A stretch of DNA of 64,000 nucleotides from Cystobasidium ongulense (GCA_022835595.1 BQUP01000010.1:78236-142235); one strand, 5' to 3'. Positions 1 through 13,312 are shown, numbered from the stretch's first letter. Made by a program: numbers and translations. The notes: a model not told the origin generated them from the letters alone.

Positions 1-3000
1 ACGTTAGATGCCGTTTCCACCGGCAACAAGGCCAACCTCGTCAATGGAGCTCCGGCGACTCCAAAGCAGCCTGGTTCTGCAGGCAAGAGACGTAGGCTAG
101 GCAGTCCCACTGCGAGCATCTCATTCGATGGTGCACATGCTACACCCCCTTCTGCTATCGGAGGTGGACTCATGCCCAGTCCTGAGAAGAAAAGGGCAAA
201 GCTTCAGATACCGAGCAGTAGTCAGACCGGACCTGCTGCCAGTATCAAAGCAAAGGGCAAGAAGAAGGAAGGACAAGGTGAAGGTTGGGAAGCTGTCTTG
301 GAGAGACTAGGCGCGACAGCTTGTAAGCTTCAGGCATTCATACTGCTACTCTAGCCTATGCTGATTTGAGCTTCCAAACGTACAGCTGCTGAAGAAGGGC
401 AAGAATGGGCGCGACCTCAACTAGAGCCATTCGCACCGAAAGACCGAGCTATCGTATTCCAGTCTATAGATATTGAAGAAACTTCCGTACCGGGACAAGG
501 TCCCATATTGCGCTGCTTTGGAGTCACACAAGAAGGGTATTCGGTCCTGGCGCATATTCGCAACTTTCTTCCGTATTTCTGGGTGGCGGCACCGCGAGGG
601 TTTACACAAGAAGATTGTGCCCCACTCGTCACGTACATGAATGTAAGATACCTTGAATCGTACGTTGCCTCATTGATAACAAGACTGAGATATACTTCCA
701 CTATGCCTACAGGGCATGCTCAGCAAAGATGGGTCACGTGTAGTACAATCCATTTCCATAGCTATGAAGAGATCGTTATGGGGATATCGAGGAGACGATA
801 TCTTTGCTTTCTTGAAAATCGTAGTGACAGATCAAAAGTTCGTTAGTCGGACAAAGACTGCTTTCGAACGAGGGGAGATCAACTTCAGAAATATGTTTTC
901 AGAGGCACCCATGACATTCGAGAGTAATATTCCGTATACGCTGCGGTTTATGATTGATCACAAGGTAAGCGTTCGTACGCCACTCTCATTGGGAGCATCA
1001 CTAACGGTACTCGCAAATAGATCGGCGGTATGAGTTGGCTTGAAGTGCCAGCAGGCCAATACCAGCTCCGTGCCGAAAATGCCAAAATTTCCCTGTGTCA
1101 AATCGAGTTAGAGCTTGACGAGAAGCACCTGATAGCGCACGAAGCCGTAGGCGAATGGTCAAAAATCGCACCATTGCGCATCTTATCATTCGATATCGAG
1201 TGTGCAGGCCGTAAAGGTATCTTTCCAGATCCAGACATTGATCCTGTCATTCAAATAGCAGCAATGGTCACAAGACAAGGAGAGACGAAACCTTTCGTCC
1301 GTAACGTATTCACATTGAATACCTGTAGTAATATCGTCGGATCGGATGTGAGATCCTTTCAAGATGAAGCTGAGATGCTCAATGCATGGCAAGCATTCCT
1401 AGAAGAAGTCGACCCTGATCTGGTGATTGGGTACAATACTTCGAATTTCGATATTCCATACCTTATGGATAGGGCCAAGAAGATTCGAGCTTATAAATTC
1501 CCCTTCCTGGGCAGATTGAAGAGTAAGTAACGCACTGACAGTGTCATTCGCATTTTGCTTACTTGGACACTTTTACAGAGGTTAAGTCCGAAGTTAAAGA
1601 CACTCACTTCAGCTCAAAAGCTTATGGTACAAGAGATAGTAGGGAAACAAAGATGGACGGCCGCTTGCAGCTTGATATTCTGCAAGTCATGCAAAGAGAC
1701 TACAAGTTGAGAAGTTACAGTCTGAACTCTGTTTGCGCACATTTCCTCGGTACGTGAAAAGCGTAATTGGACGATTACATTTTCGTAGCAAGCTTGCTAA
1801 CATGCCATTACATACATGACCTCTTCCCTTCCACAGGGGAGCAGAAAGAAGACGTCCACTATTCTATCATTACGGAGTTACAGAATGGAAACGCAGAGAC
1901 TCGCAGACGTTTGGCGGTCTACTGTCTTAAAGACGCGTACCTTCCTCAGCGGCTTATGGACAAGCTGATGTGCTTCATCAATTATACTGAAATGGCAAGA
2001 GTAACGGGTGTTCCGTTCAATTACCTTATCTCGCGAGGTCAACAAATTAAGGTCGTCTCGCAATTATTCAGAAAAGCACAAGCCGAAGGCTATGTCGTTC
2101 CAGCGCTAAAATCTGAGGGTGTGTTTGCTGTGACTACTGCATTCTCGCTCGAAGCTTACGTTATTCCTTGATAGGTTCCGACGAGCAATACGAAGGTGCC
2201 ACAGTTATCGAACCAACAAAAGGGTACTACGATGTCCCTATCACGACGCTCGATTTCGCTTCCCTATACCCCTCTATTATGATGGGACACAATTTATGCT
2301 ATACCACCCTGCTTGATCCGCAACTTGTACAAAAGCTGGGCTTGGTAAAGGATGAAGACTATATCATCACACCCAACAATGGTAAGCTTCTTTGTGTTGT
2401 ATAAATGAAACAAGCTGAAGCATATCTTCCATGTGTGACAGACTATTTTGTTTCAGCTAAAAAGAGAAAAGGCCTGCTACCTATCGTTCTTGAAGATCTC
2501 CTAAACGCACGTAAACGTGCGAAGGCAGATTTGAAAAAGGAAACAGATCCCTTCAAACGCGCTGTGCTGGACGGTCGACAGCTGGCACTGAAGGTGAGTG
2601 CAGGTGTCTCGGGTATACTTTACGTGTTTGTTACTGACATCTTTGGATGTTTAGATCTCGGCCAATTCCGTATACGGTTTTACGGGCGCAACTGTAGGAA
2701 AGCTACCTTGTCTCCAAATTTCCACTAGTACAACAGCATATGGTCGTCAGATGATTGAAACCACAAAACAAGAAGTCGAGTCTCACTACAATCAAAAGAA
2801 TGGCTATGATTACAATGCAGAGGTCATTTATGGTGATACCGATTCAGTCATGATCAAGTTTGGCTGCCCTGACATCGAGACTGCCATGAAGCTGGGTAAG
2901 TCTACATCCCTTGCTTGACGCTGCCGTTAGGATTCGCTGAACTACCACCTAGGTGCGGAAGCTGCCTTGAAAGTGACGGAGAAGTTCGTTAAGCCGATCA

Positions 3001-4366
3001 AGCTAGAGTTCGAGAAGGTCTACTTCCCATACCTCTTAATTAGCAAGAAACGTTATGCTGGTCTGTACTGGACAAAGCCTGATAAATGGGACAAGATGGA
3101 CGCCAAGGGTATCGAGGTGTGTTCTTGATTCTCTACCGCGGGTAAAGTCCAGATGTCTGATATGATTGTCTTGCAGACTGTTCGTCGTGATAATTGCCGA
3201 CTGGTTTCCACGGTCATCGGAACATGCCTAAATAAGCTGTTGATGGACCGAGACGTCGTGGGAGCACAGGAGTGCGTGATAATTCGATCCCTCGATCCCA
3301 AATGCTGTCAATATGGCTAACATACGCTATTGATACAGATATGTCAAGTCGACCATTTCCGACCTGCTTCAGAATAAGGTAGATCTCTCCCAGCTCGTCA
3401 TCACAAAGGCACTGGCGAAAGCGGACTATGCTGCGAAGCAAGCGCATGTAGAGCTAGCCGCGCGAATGAAGAAGCGAGACGCAGGTTCCGCACCGACACT
3501 GGGTGATCGTGTTGCGTATGTTATCATTAAGGGCTCGACGGGTACGTTTGGTCCTCATCTTCCAGCAGCGATCTATCGCAATAGCTTACCCTCGTCGAAC
3601 AGGTGCTCGAGCCTATGAGAAGGCGGAAGATCCCCTATATGTCCTGGAGAATAACTTACCTGTGGATACTCGCCATTACTTGGAGAATCAGCTATCTAAG
3701 CCGCTCTTGCGTATCTTTGAGCCCATCTTGGGAGACAAAGCAAACTCCCTTCGTAAGTCGAGCTCGAATTCGTTGCTGGCCGAGATTAGTCTAACTCACC
3801 TGATGAACAGTTGCCGGTGATCATACACGCGTGGTAACAATCGCTACACCCACCACTGGAGGTCTAATGGGCTTTGTGACGAAAACTTTGACTTGTTTAG
3901 CTTGTCGTGCACCGATCGGCAAGACGACTCCAGGGAGGAGTACGCCAATTTTTCCACTGCGTCATTCGTATATAAAGTGCTAATAGATCACCGCTTGACA
4001 GACACAGCGGTATGCAAAAATTGCAAAGCCAAGGGAAAGACTCCTGAAATGTATCAGAAGCATGTAAGTCGGCTGTTCGAAATACTCGGTAGCATGACTG
4101 ACGCCATATGTACATAGCTGGTCCTGACAACAGCGGCAGAAGCGATGCATGCCAAGTTATGGACGAATTGCCAGCGATGCCAAGGCTCGTTGCACCAGGA
4201 TGTAGTTTGCCAAGTAAGTGTTCTCCGGACACCAAAAGAATGCCGCCACGACTGACGCGATGTGTGCGCAGAACGGTGACTGCCCTATTTTCTACATGCG
4301 AAGAAAGGCCATGAAAGACGTAGAGGACAATCTTACGACATTGACGCGATTTGACGGGGAATGGTA
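1..4366 (+). CDS. POL3: DNA polymerase delta catalytic subunit (5' end outside window)
   Basis: This is the catalytic B-family polymerase of the delta complex, which makes and proofreads the lagging strand in the nucleus. About 16 short introns are needed; the first in the window is 323-385. Visible signatures in order: a basic, low-complexity N-terminus; exonuclease motif [12 protein letters not shown] near 1190; YCLKDAYLP near 1920; polymerase motif [11 protein letters not shown] near 2265; motif [12 protein letters not shown] near 2650; motif C YGDTDSVM near 2835; and two C-terminal cysteine clusters, CLACRAP...CKNC (CysA) and CQRCQ...CQNGDC (CysB, the iron-sulfur module that binds the B subunit). 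The protein ends FDGEW and TAG at 4364-4366. The frame is open at base 1, so the start lies upstream. All catalytic carboxylates are present. Identity is near certain; only splice details are inferred. Confidence 0.96.
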
Positions 4367-4658
4367 GCTGGCTCATGGGGATCGAATTTGGTCACACTTT
4401 TTGTTGTTATCATTATGCACTTGCAAACCATCTTGATATATGCTCATCAGCTGACCTATTTGCGAGAAGACTTCAGAAAAGAATGCATTGCTAAGCAGCG
4501 TTCTCATCTAGCTAACCGAATAACGATACAATATAATTCTTCCTCAAAACCGTTCGACCTCAGTCCGCTTCTCAAACCTTCCAAAGGGTATCAAACCTTT
4601 GCTGTAGCTGTTCGCGTCGAGAGTGGCGCATCGTTATAATCTAGCCAGAGACAGCGCC
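4367..4658. other. Convergent 3' intergenic gap POL3/VPS1
   Basis: This stretch of about 290 bases lies between two stop codons on opposite strands. It should hold both 3' UTRs and polyadenylation signals. No conserved frame, RNA gene or repeat was seen. Confidence 0.5.
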
Positions 4659-7617
4659 TTAGACGGTCTGTACAATCTCGTCTGCCTTGGTCAGGGCCTC
4701 GATCATCTTGACACACTCCTTCCTCCTGTTGACTACAAAGTCCGACTCCTTCATGAGCTCTTCGAACACTTCAGGTCGGTATAAACTGGCTAGAAGAGCA
4801 GCTTGCATATGTTCCTGGCAGTGGTGCACTAGATTGAGCATGATAGCTTTAGGAACCATATCGCACAGTGTTCGCTTTGTGATGTTGAAGTATGACGAGA
4901 TGAGCATCTTGATGACTTCGACCTCTAAGCTTTCACGTTCTGACAGGGTGCCTGATGCCTTGAGCACTTGAGGAGGGGCTTCCATTGTCATGGCCTTCTT
5001 CTTTGCAGCTTGTGTCTTGGCCTCGGTCTTGAAGAAGGAGCCAAAGAAACCTTGTTCCTCCCTCAGGTTGACATCGAGATCTTTGCCGTTGTTCAGCATG
5101 GCGGGACCTGGCTTGCCCGGTTGCGGCTGTGGCTTAGCAGCTTCGATTCTGTTGGTGACGACAGCCATAGCTTTGTGACCGCCGATAAAGTCTGGATGTC
5201 CGGTATTGATGTAGACAGCTTCCATACTACGAATAAACAGGCTTTAGCAAAGAGATGTAGCATGGCCGTGAGACCGCAACTTACGCAACGATATCTTGGA
5301 CGAGCTTATTGGTAGGGTTCATGGCTTTCTTGTAGAAAGACACGACAGTCGAGTAGAACCGATCTTTCAGAGCAGGGTATCGCTTGAAAGATTGCTGGAG
5401 GGAGTGAGAAGGGTAAGATTAGGCGATTGCGCAGAAGAGTTCGCAATACTCACGTTGCGGACCAATAACTGATTGAGGATTCGAACAAGCTCGTCATAGA
5501 CTAGGGCTGCGCAGCGCAGCGATGGGTCTTCCATGCGCTTGATCTGTTGCTTGACAATCGTTTCGAATGCCGCTGTTCCAACGAAGAGTGCCGGTGAGGA
5601 TCCCTGTTTTTCGAGGTAGATTATTAGGGATCTTTCTTCCTTTCTATGAAAGCCATCTATAACGTACCGATGAGTTATATAGAATTGTTCGAATATCAGA
5701 GTCCTTCACTTGATCATAAGGGTCCAAGCTCTTGACACCGTTCGAATACAGCTCGTGGAAGACAAAAGATATGCGAGCACCTCCAGAAAGCTCGCTCAGA
5801 TTCAAGTCTGTATTCTTTCCCTCAATGGCGGTACGGAAGTCTGCGCTGAATTCAGTTATAATGTTCAAGATGACACTGCCTGAATTCTGTTCGCCGTCAG
5901 ACCCGCCTAATTGCTGCAGCTCGTTCTGATATTTGAGGAGATTCTGCTGAATGCGAGTTTTAATGTCTGGTAGCGTGTTGCGAATATGATGCATGAGAAT
6001 CTGTTTGAGCAAATTGTAGAAATGTTAGTCTTTGCTGGCTGGTAGTGTGATATGACGGTGACAAGTTCACTCACCAAGTTCAGCTTGCGAGCAAGGAAGG
6101 GAGTTCCGCAATATTGGCTCTTCGACCTATAAGCAGGGTGATTTTCGAAGAATTCCTTCTCGTTCTCCAGCGCTGCAGCAATAGATTTCCTTGAATCGAT
6201 ATCTCTTTGTCCTCTGTTGACTACTGGAACGTATCCTAGTCTTAGAGGAATGATTCGTCCAGCTAGAATATCGACGACGTCTGTTCCTTGGTCCCTGTAA
6301 GTGGTGGCATTGTCAGCACGGACTTCACAAGATCAGTGATTGACCTGTGCTCACATTAAGTCAACCTTGGTCAAGACACCGATAGTTCTCGCTCCCTCTG
6401 GATCGACCTCTCTTGCCAATTTGAGACCATCACTATTTGCCAAATCCGTGTTCGCAGATGTCACAGCTAGGATAATAGCATTTGGTTTGGTGATATATTT
6501 CAAGAGCATATCTCTAATCTGACGTTCGATATCGCGTGGTTGGTCGCCTACTGGCACCTTTGTGAGACCGGGCAGATCGACCAAAGTGAGTGTGAGAACG
6601 TTGGGCGAGAAGATTCTCAGATTAATTGGAAGCGGTGATAATCCTGAGGACAGGTGAAAGTGTCAAGAATGTGTGAAACACACAAGCGTCTAAGTGATCA
6701 AACTTACCGTAATTCTTGCCAGTCTTAGCGTCGGTATCTTTCACAATCTCTTCTCTAATCTTGTTGAAGTCGTAGAATTTCTCTCCGGCTGCAGTAAATC
6801 AATGGGCCGCAATTAAGCTAACGTCTACGCAAGATTGCATGTTGTGGACTAGCTTACGCAAATGCAGGAATTCACCCCATTCATCTTGATTGATTGGGTT
6901 AGAAGCGTCTTTTGGTTCCTTGCTTGTTGAGCCCTCCCCGTTGACTGTAAAGTTGGAGAAGTGATAAATGGCACTGGTTTCGAAGAAACTCTACGCAATA
7001 TTGCCCACCTCCATTCGCTTCTGTCTTTACTGGCGCGGCTGGTCGGTGGATGAGCTGTAGGACAAGCGGCCGGCTGAAGGATGAACAGAAAGCATCAGCA
7101 AGGCACAACGGAGCATTCGAGTATAATAAGCATACCGAGTGACAATACCAGCTATTAACGGTGGTGAATGTAAAGAGTCCGATAATCAGTTTTGATGCTT
7201 TGCGGACGTGATGATGCGCGTCGTCTGCTTGAGCACAGCAGCATGACAGACGGTTACTCACTTCCTCGAGGCAGGAAATCACGTCCCTAGCACGACAATA
7301 GAGCAGATCAGCATACTTTCCTGCGTTCGTCGAGCCTGCAACCAGTTCCTGATAACGTGGCTTCACTCGAAAGGCAGTGCTGTCTAAACTCACGACGACA
7401 TTCTCGAGCACTGAACTCTTTCCCGACGACTGGGATCCAACGACGCATATCTGTGGTAGACTGAGTTCGTTCGAAGAGGCTCCAACGGTTGCGAATACGT
7501 CTTGGAGCCTGTTGACTGTTTGTCGTCGTGGCAGCCATTCAGCATCAGCCACGCCTGCCAAAGGTCCGGCACGACCAGGACAGTCTACGTACCCAGCTTG
7601 ATGAGGCTCTGATCCAT
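4659..7617 (-). CDS. VPS1: Dynamin-like GTPase of vacuolar/endosomal and peroxisomal membrane fission (Vps1)
   Basis: Dynamin-family GTPase that pinches membranes at the endosome, Golgi and peroxisome. The G1 P-loop GSQSSGKSS is near 7430, the exon with GRDFLPRG near 7270, the G3 motif [10 protein letters not shown] near 6570 and the G4 motif GVLTKVDLM near 6360. The middle domain ([11 protein letters not shown]) and a C-terminal GED ending near 4662 follow. Vps1 rather than Dnm1 is supported by [10 protein letters not shown] before EKFYDF and by [10 protein letters not shown] before the GED. The start is taken at 7617: a 25-nt first exon (7593-7617) reads MDQSLIKL and splices over a 77-nt intron (7516-7592) to VNRLQDVF, giving the usual Vps1 N-terminus. 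A longer frame that runs through this intron begins with a non-ATG codon and is not supported. About nine further short introns are needed. Confidence 0.93.
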
Positions 7618-8187
7618 GGCGGCCATGATGACGATCTATCGTCTATCTCTCGACTGGTCTGTCCAGCAAGTGCCCAACCGAGTGGAGTTATGTAGCTCGA
7701 CGCGGTTCCAGGTTGAATGGCCTGAATTGAGCAGAGGCAAGCAGGCGCGCTCGAAACCAAAGAGCGTATATGCTGATCTGATGGCTGCACAATCAAGGAA
7801 GCAACAGTCTCTACAGTCATGCTCTGAGCTCTTACTCGCACACCACTGCATGCTCGTCAGGCATATCATGCTCGACGCGCAGTGCTTATTGTGGCGCAGA
7901 ATGGATGCAATACTGCAGGGAGTACACAAGGAGCAAGACGAGGCCCATCAGTCAAGCTGTATCAGAGATGAGGAGCCACCCAGCCAGTCCAAGCATAATT
8001 GGCTTTGGTTTCGTCTACACCGAACGGCAGGAACAGTCTCAAGCTAAAGGAACTAGCCATGGAGGCAGCACATTACGAACTACGACTTTCGAATAGATCT
8101 GCACTGTATTACTGAGTGCGTATAACCATACATGTGCAGCTCTGTATACCAGCGCCTGCACACTACTCATCTTCGCGCATTCCCGAC
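7618..8187. other. Intergenic region upstream of VPS1, downstream of NTF2
   Basis: About 570 bases that should contain the VPS1 promoter and the NTF2 3' UTR. A 143-codon plus-strand frame runs through it from the VPS1 start, but it matches no family I recognise and has a random-looking composition. No RNA gene or repeat was seen. Confidence 0.4.
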
Positions 8188-9093
8188 TTAACCGTAAACG
8201 AGACGGAAGATATCGTTGAAGACATAGTATGATCCACCTTCAGGCAAGAGCTGGAAGCTCTGAGAGTAGTTCATGGGGTGGGGAGAGTCGTCAACGATGA
8301 GTTGGCCTGCAAGGAGTTGATGGTGTCAGGTGTTACAGTCAGTCAGATAAGTATTTCGATGCAGTTGACGGTAGAAGAGTGAACCGGCATACCTGTTACG
8401 AGGACCATCAAGCTGGACTGTGTAGGACTCGAAGGCTGAGCATCGAGAGTGGTGATCTTGTGCTGGACCTTCTGGAAAGGTAGGTTCTACAGTGCACCAG
8501 AATTGAAGAGCTCGATATTAGCCTTTGTTTGTGCCATCTACCAGCTTCAACGCAGACGCACCTTTAGCTTTTCGATGATGCCAGCTGATCCCTGGAACTG
8601 CTCGCTCTCAAAGGTGAGCATGGAGTGGTCGCGCTGTGCATACATGCAACATCAGCATGTAGTCGGAGCCGCCTCGCAACCAAAGCAGCGGCAGCCGACA
8701 TGGCCTATGCTGATTGACGAGACAAGAATTGCCTGCACACATACGTATAGAGCACCGAGACTGGCGCGGTCCGAGTCGAATGTCGAGTAGTAGAACTCGG
8801 TGAACTGGATGCATTGGATTCCAAGTGTTTGTAGGCGTGTCGAGCGAGGACCATGCAGGACGGTAGGCAGCAGTAGGTACAGCAGGCGACGCCAGCAGCA
8901 AAGAGAGAGTAGTATTAGATGGACAGGTGGTGAGGCGAGTGTGTCAGCTGCGTATCCACGTCTGTCCACTGTCCATGCGCACCTGCTTTGCAATTGCGTT
9001 GATGTCGCCCTGATATTGCGGTGAAGAGCGAGCAGAGGTGAGAGCATCAGCTAGGCAAGTAACCTCCATCCATCCACAATCTGTCCTCACCAT
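8188..9093 (-). CDS. NTF2: Nuclear transport factor 2 (Ran-GDP importer)
   Basis: Small dimeric protein that carries Ran-GDP back into the nucleus through FG nucleoporins. Five or six exons splice to about 124 residues, the normal family length. Landmarks are [69 protein letters not shown] and the C-terminal [12 protein letters not shown]. The start is unusual: the ATG at 9091-9093 is followed at once by a GTGAGG donor, an 81-nt intron (9010-9090) and then GGC GAC ATC, so the first coding exon holds only the start codon. No other in-frame ATG precedes GDIN. The gene is divergent from CCT4, with under 200 bases between the two starts, so they probably share a promoter region. Confidence 0.93.
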
Positions 9094-9278
9094 CGTGTAG
9101 TATATGTCGGTTAATAAGTGTCAGAGTCGATGATCCTGCGAGTCGCCGCAAAGCAGAGAGCGCGAAGACACGCAGGACGGCTGCAGCTTGCTTTCCAACC
9201 AGCGACGAGAAGCGAGAACGGCAACAACAAAGCAAGAGCAGGACACCTCAATCAAACACACAGATAGATACCTGCAAG
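9094..9278. promoter_or_regulatory. Shared divergent promoter region NTF2/CCT4
   Basis: The 185 bases between the two start codons must hold the 5' UTRs and promoters of both genes. No specific factor site can be named with confidence. Confidence 0.45.
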
Positions 9279-11680
9279 ATGGCAAGCGCTGCTCCAGGGA
9301 GCGCCGCTCCTGCTCAGTCTGCCGCCGCAAGAGCGGTCGCGAGCAGCAGCACTGGACGCTCAAATTTCAGGTCGTTCCAGGTGAGCCAGCCTAGTCCAAT
9401 GGAGCAGCCAATCTCATCTCGTCGTGATGGAGAGGTGGTCTGCTGTGCTCTGATGGCGTATACTGAAGCACGCCTGTTCTCGCTCGCGTACCTCTTTGAT
9501 TACGATTATGCACGCACTCCCAGGACAAGGACAAGCCCATGGAAGTCCGTCTGTCGAATAGTGAGCACCTCATGCAAGCATTGTGACTATTTCAATATGC
9601 TAACATCCTTCCCTGCCCTCTCCAGTGACCGCCGCCAAAGGTTCGTCGGATTCATCATTGTTCTCCAAATTTCTGGATATCTAACCTAATGCCCATGATC
9701 GATTCCTTCAATTCCATCAACATCACACTTGTACGCGACGTCCTACGTGTCCAACTATGATTCGAATCAATAGCCGTCAGTGACTGTGTCCGAACCTCCC
9801 TCGGACCCCGTGGAATGGACAAGATGATCATCACCAAGGATGGAGAGACCGTTATTACAAATGACGGCGCGACTATGCTCAAGCATTTGAGTGTTATGCA
9901 TCCAGCTGCTAGAATGGTACGCTCTTCACATCGTGTTTTCACATCGTGTTCCGTTAGTCCAATAGAGCTCTACTGACATTCTTCCGTGAACCAGCTCGTC
10001 GACTTGTCGGCTGCTCAAGACGTGGAAGCTGGTGATGGAACAACCTCGGTCGTCGTTCTTGCTGGATCCCTTCTGGGAGCGGCCGAGAAGATGCTCAACA
10101 AGGGCATCCATCCTACAATTGTATGTCGGTTCTTGCCGCATAGACTTTTGGCATGAAGCTGACTTTTGGCTGGCCACTTTACAGGTCGCAGAGTCTTTCG
10201 GAGCTGCTGCTAAGAAGGTTGTCAGTTTCCTGGAGGATATGTCAACGCCAGTTGATTTGAACGACCGAGAGAGTCTTCTTCGAGCAGCCAGCACGTCTTT
10301 GAATTCAAAGGTAGGCCTATTCCTTCATTGCCTGGGCCCGTCAGCCTCTGATCCACTCCGCTCTGCAATAGATTGTCTCGCAATATTCGTCAATCCTCGC
10401 TCCTATCGCAGTCGATGGTGTCAAACGGTTGGCAACCAACTCAAGCACGAATGTAGATCTACGTGATATTCGGATAGTTAAGAAAGTTGGAGGAACAATC
10501 GACGATACCGAACTTGTCGATGGAGTTGCTTTGAATCAGAACGTCAACACCGCAGCTGGTGGACCTACTAGAATTGAGAAGGCGAAGATTGGTCTTATCC
10601 AGTTCCAGCTTTCAGCGCCCAAGCCGGATGTGCGTTGCATTCCTTCCTTCCATGAGACTGAATTTGAATATCACCTGGCTGACGTGAATCTACCTCTTCA
10701 ATAGATGGACAACCAGATTGTCGTCAACGACTACCGACAAATGGACAGAATCCTCAAAGAAGAGCGACAATACCTCCTCAACATGTGCAAGACGATCAAA
10801 AAGACAGGCTGCAATGTTCTTTTGATCCAAAAGTCCATCCTCCGTGATGCAGTAAACGATCTCTCCCTTCATTTCTTAGCAAAACTCAAGATCATGGTCG
10901 TAAAAGATGTCGAAAGAGATGAAATCGAATTCTTGAGCAAATCATTAAACTGTAAACCAATCGCTGATATTGAAGCTTTCACGAGTGATAAACTTGGAGA
11001 AGCGGAATTAGTTGATGAAGTTTCTAAGAGCGGTGCCAAGGTTGTTAAGATTTCCGGTATCAAGAACATGGGCAAGACTGTTAGTGTACTATGTACTGGC
11101 GCCAACTCGCTCGTACTCGAAGAGTCGGAGAGATCGCTTCATGATGCTCTTTGCGTTGTGCGATGCCTGGTCAAGAAGCGGTATGTCATTAATGTTGTCC
11201 CCTTTGATCCGAATTTTCCGCCCTTGCTGAGAAAGAACCTTTTCCTTCCCGCAGTGCTCTTATCGTCGGTGGAGGAGCCCCAGAAATCGAAGTCTCAAGA
11301 CAGCTATCGCAATACGCGCAGACCCTGTCAGGAATGGAAGCCTACTGTTTCCAAGCATACGCCGAAGCTCTCGAAGTTATTCCTACGACACTAGCAGAGA
11401 ATGCCGGTCTCAACCCAATCGCAATAGTTACAGAACTAAGGAACCGACATGCAAATGGCGAAAAGACAGCCGGTATCAATGTTCGTAAAGGATTGATTTC
11501 GGATATCAGGGAAGAAAATGTTCTGCAACCGCTTTTGGTCTCTACTAGCGCGGTGGAATTGGCTACTGAGACTGTCGGCCTTCTGCTTAAGATTGATGAT
11601 TACAGTCCTGTAAGTGCATATTTCCGAGCAGATGAAAGTACAAACGCTGACATAGCTACATCCACTTACAGACGAGATAA
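9279..11680 (+). CDS. CCT4: T-complex protein 1 subunit delta (CCT/TRiC chaperonin)
   Basis: One of eight subunits of the cytosolic ATP-driven chaperonin ring that folds actin, tubulin and WD40 proteins. Landmarks are [29 protein letters not shown], the ATP-site motif [68 protein letters not shown] and [10 protein letters not shown]. The order and spacing match CCT4 rather than other subunits, notably [18 protein letters not shown] and the IDDYSPTR end. Eight or so introns are needed; the last splits the final codons, so the true stop is TAA at 11678-11680 and not the read-through stop. The alanine/serine-rich N-terminus before FRSFQDKDKP is normal for the subunit. An ordinary intact housekeeping gene. 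Confidence 0.95.
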
Positions 11681-11997
11681 ATTGCACCAGAAATAGAAGT
11701 TATTTAGGCACTTGTACTATACTTCACCTAGATACCAGTGATCAACAAGGCAATGAACTTCTTAATCATTGCACATGCTCCCAGCTGAATTAGTTGCTGG
11801 TTCTTACTTGTCCGTCCACACTACTTTCTGAGCGATTGCCGTTTGTATTGCATCTTTGCCTTGAACGACACTTGTAGTGACAACCACACCCTCGGGGACA
11901 GGCAACCAGAAGAGAAGACCCGCTTGATGACACTGCGGCCTCCATAATCGTCTCTCGCTCTGCACGGTGCAACGATAATGCAGCCGATTACCTCGTC
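11681..11997. other. Intergenic region CCT4 to F-box-like gene
   Basis: About 317 bases between two plus-strand genes: the CCT4 3' UTR and the next promoter. Short minus-strand frames here have no recognisable product. Confidence 0.4.
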
Positions 11998-13041
11998 ATG
12001 AACGCTGCCGCCAGTCTCGACACGCTGCCTGAAGGCATAGTCGATGGAATCCTCGAAGCAGTGCAGCAATCCGACAGCCATACGTCTCGAAGGGCGCTGT
12101 GTAGCCTATGCCGCGTGTCTCGTAATTTTGTGCTTCCAGCGCAGCGACAGCTGTATCGCCGCATGCAGGTTGAACATGAGGCATCTGGAAAGCCGGTCTT
12201 GGAGCTCCTTCGAAGGACAATCAGCAGTAACAGTCAAATAGCCAGCTTGATTAGGTACTTTTCAATAAGCACTGTCCTAGGCGGGACAGGGCGAAGTGCA
12301 GCAAGTCACGCACTTGCTATACTCTTGCGGGATGTATTGGTACATTGTCCGAGGCTCGAGGAGATTCGATACGCACCGGATGAGAATGCGAGGACTTTCG
12401 AAGCTGCCTATATTGGAGCATGGGCAGCCTGCCACAACTTGAAGAAGTTTACACTGGTCATGTCAGAATTCCGCGAAATAGCATTGACGCCACGCCAGGT
12501 GAGTTCTTATACTCTCGGCCTTACCTCGACCTCTACAACTACAATCAAACGGTATTGAGAAGCATTTTATGAACAGCCGTTACAGATTCTGTCACTGGAA
12601 CTCGCAAGAGACGGCGATTGGACATGGGAGTACGATTACTATACGAAATCATGGCCGAACCGAGCGCCTCTTGAAGTACAAGAGCTACGGTTGATAAAGC
12701 TACAATTTCCCGCATACAATGATCAAGTACTAGTGGGAAAGCTTGAACAAATAACAAGAGCAATCGCCTGCCCTCGAAAACTCTCCCTCATCTCGTGCAC
12801 TTTCTCGCATAAAGCGCTCGCGGTGCTATTTGGACTTTCGCAGAATGGGTGGAAAGCAGACGACCTCGAATCAATAGACTCACAAGCTGTGTTCATTGTC
12901 AATGGTAAAGACAAGGCTACTCATGCTTACCAGCTTCCATACCTACCTGGTCTGAAGAGCTTGGGTGTGCGCAAACAGCGAGCACGCTTTCTTCTTGATC
13001 CCAAGAACGAGCAAAGTGTTGACACAGCAGACGACCTTTAG
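11998..13041 (+). CDS. F-box-like protein of unknown target
   Basis: Two exons give about 320 residues. Residues 8-50 (LDTLPEGIVDGILEAVQQ, then LCSLCRVSRNFVLPAQRQLYR) look like the fungal F-box-like fold, in which LP, a hydrophobic helix and a basic LYR segment are typical; such proteins normally join Skp1 in SCF ubiquitin ligases. The rest (HCPRLEEIRYA, NLKKFTLVMSEF, PLQILSLELAR) resembles irregular leucine-rich segments. The intron begins after ACG CCA CGC CAG, at GTGAGT, and the acceptor just before CCG TTA CAG keeps the frame. The stop is at 13039-13041. The C-terminus is basic (GVRKQRARFLLDPK). Family membership is inferred from the N-terminal pattern only; the substrate is unknown. Confidence 0.65.
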
Positions 13042-13312
13042 CTTGAACGATACTCCCCCTGCGGTCATCTATGTGAAAGCTCGAGCTCTGCCGAGGAGAA
13101 CCAGATTCTAGGCTCACGTGTGGCGTTCAGCTTGTATACCTCTTGATGCACGCTGTAACGCCGAAAGAAAGACTGTAACTCTTCGTATATACTTTGCGCA
13201 TATTACAAGCCTTGAGGACAGTGAGGTAGACGCCGGATATCCCGGATTGCCGTTTATCTTTGCATCTTTCTTTCCTGCCTACCATTCAACCTATGTGACA
13301 AGATCCGCCATA

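Noticed and set aside
7616-8047. 143-codon plus-strand frame starting opposite the VPS1 start codon
   Set aside because: No recognisable motif, a random-looking composition, and it overlaps the VPS1 first exon and promoter.
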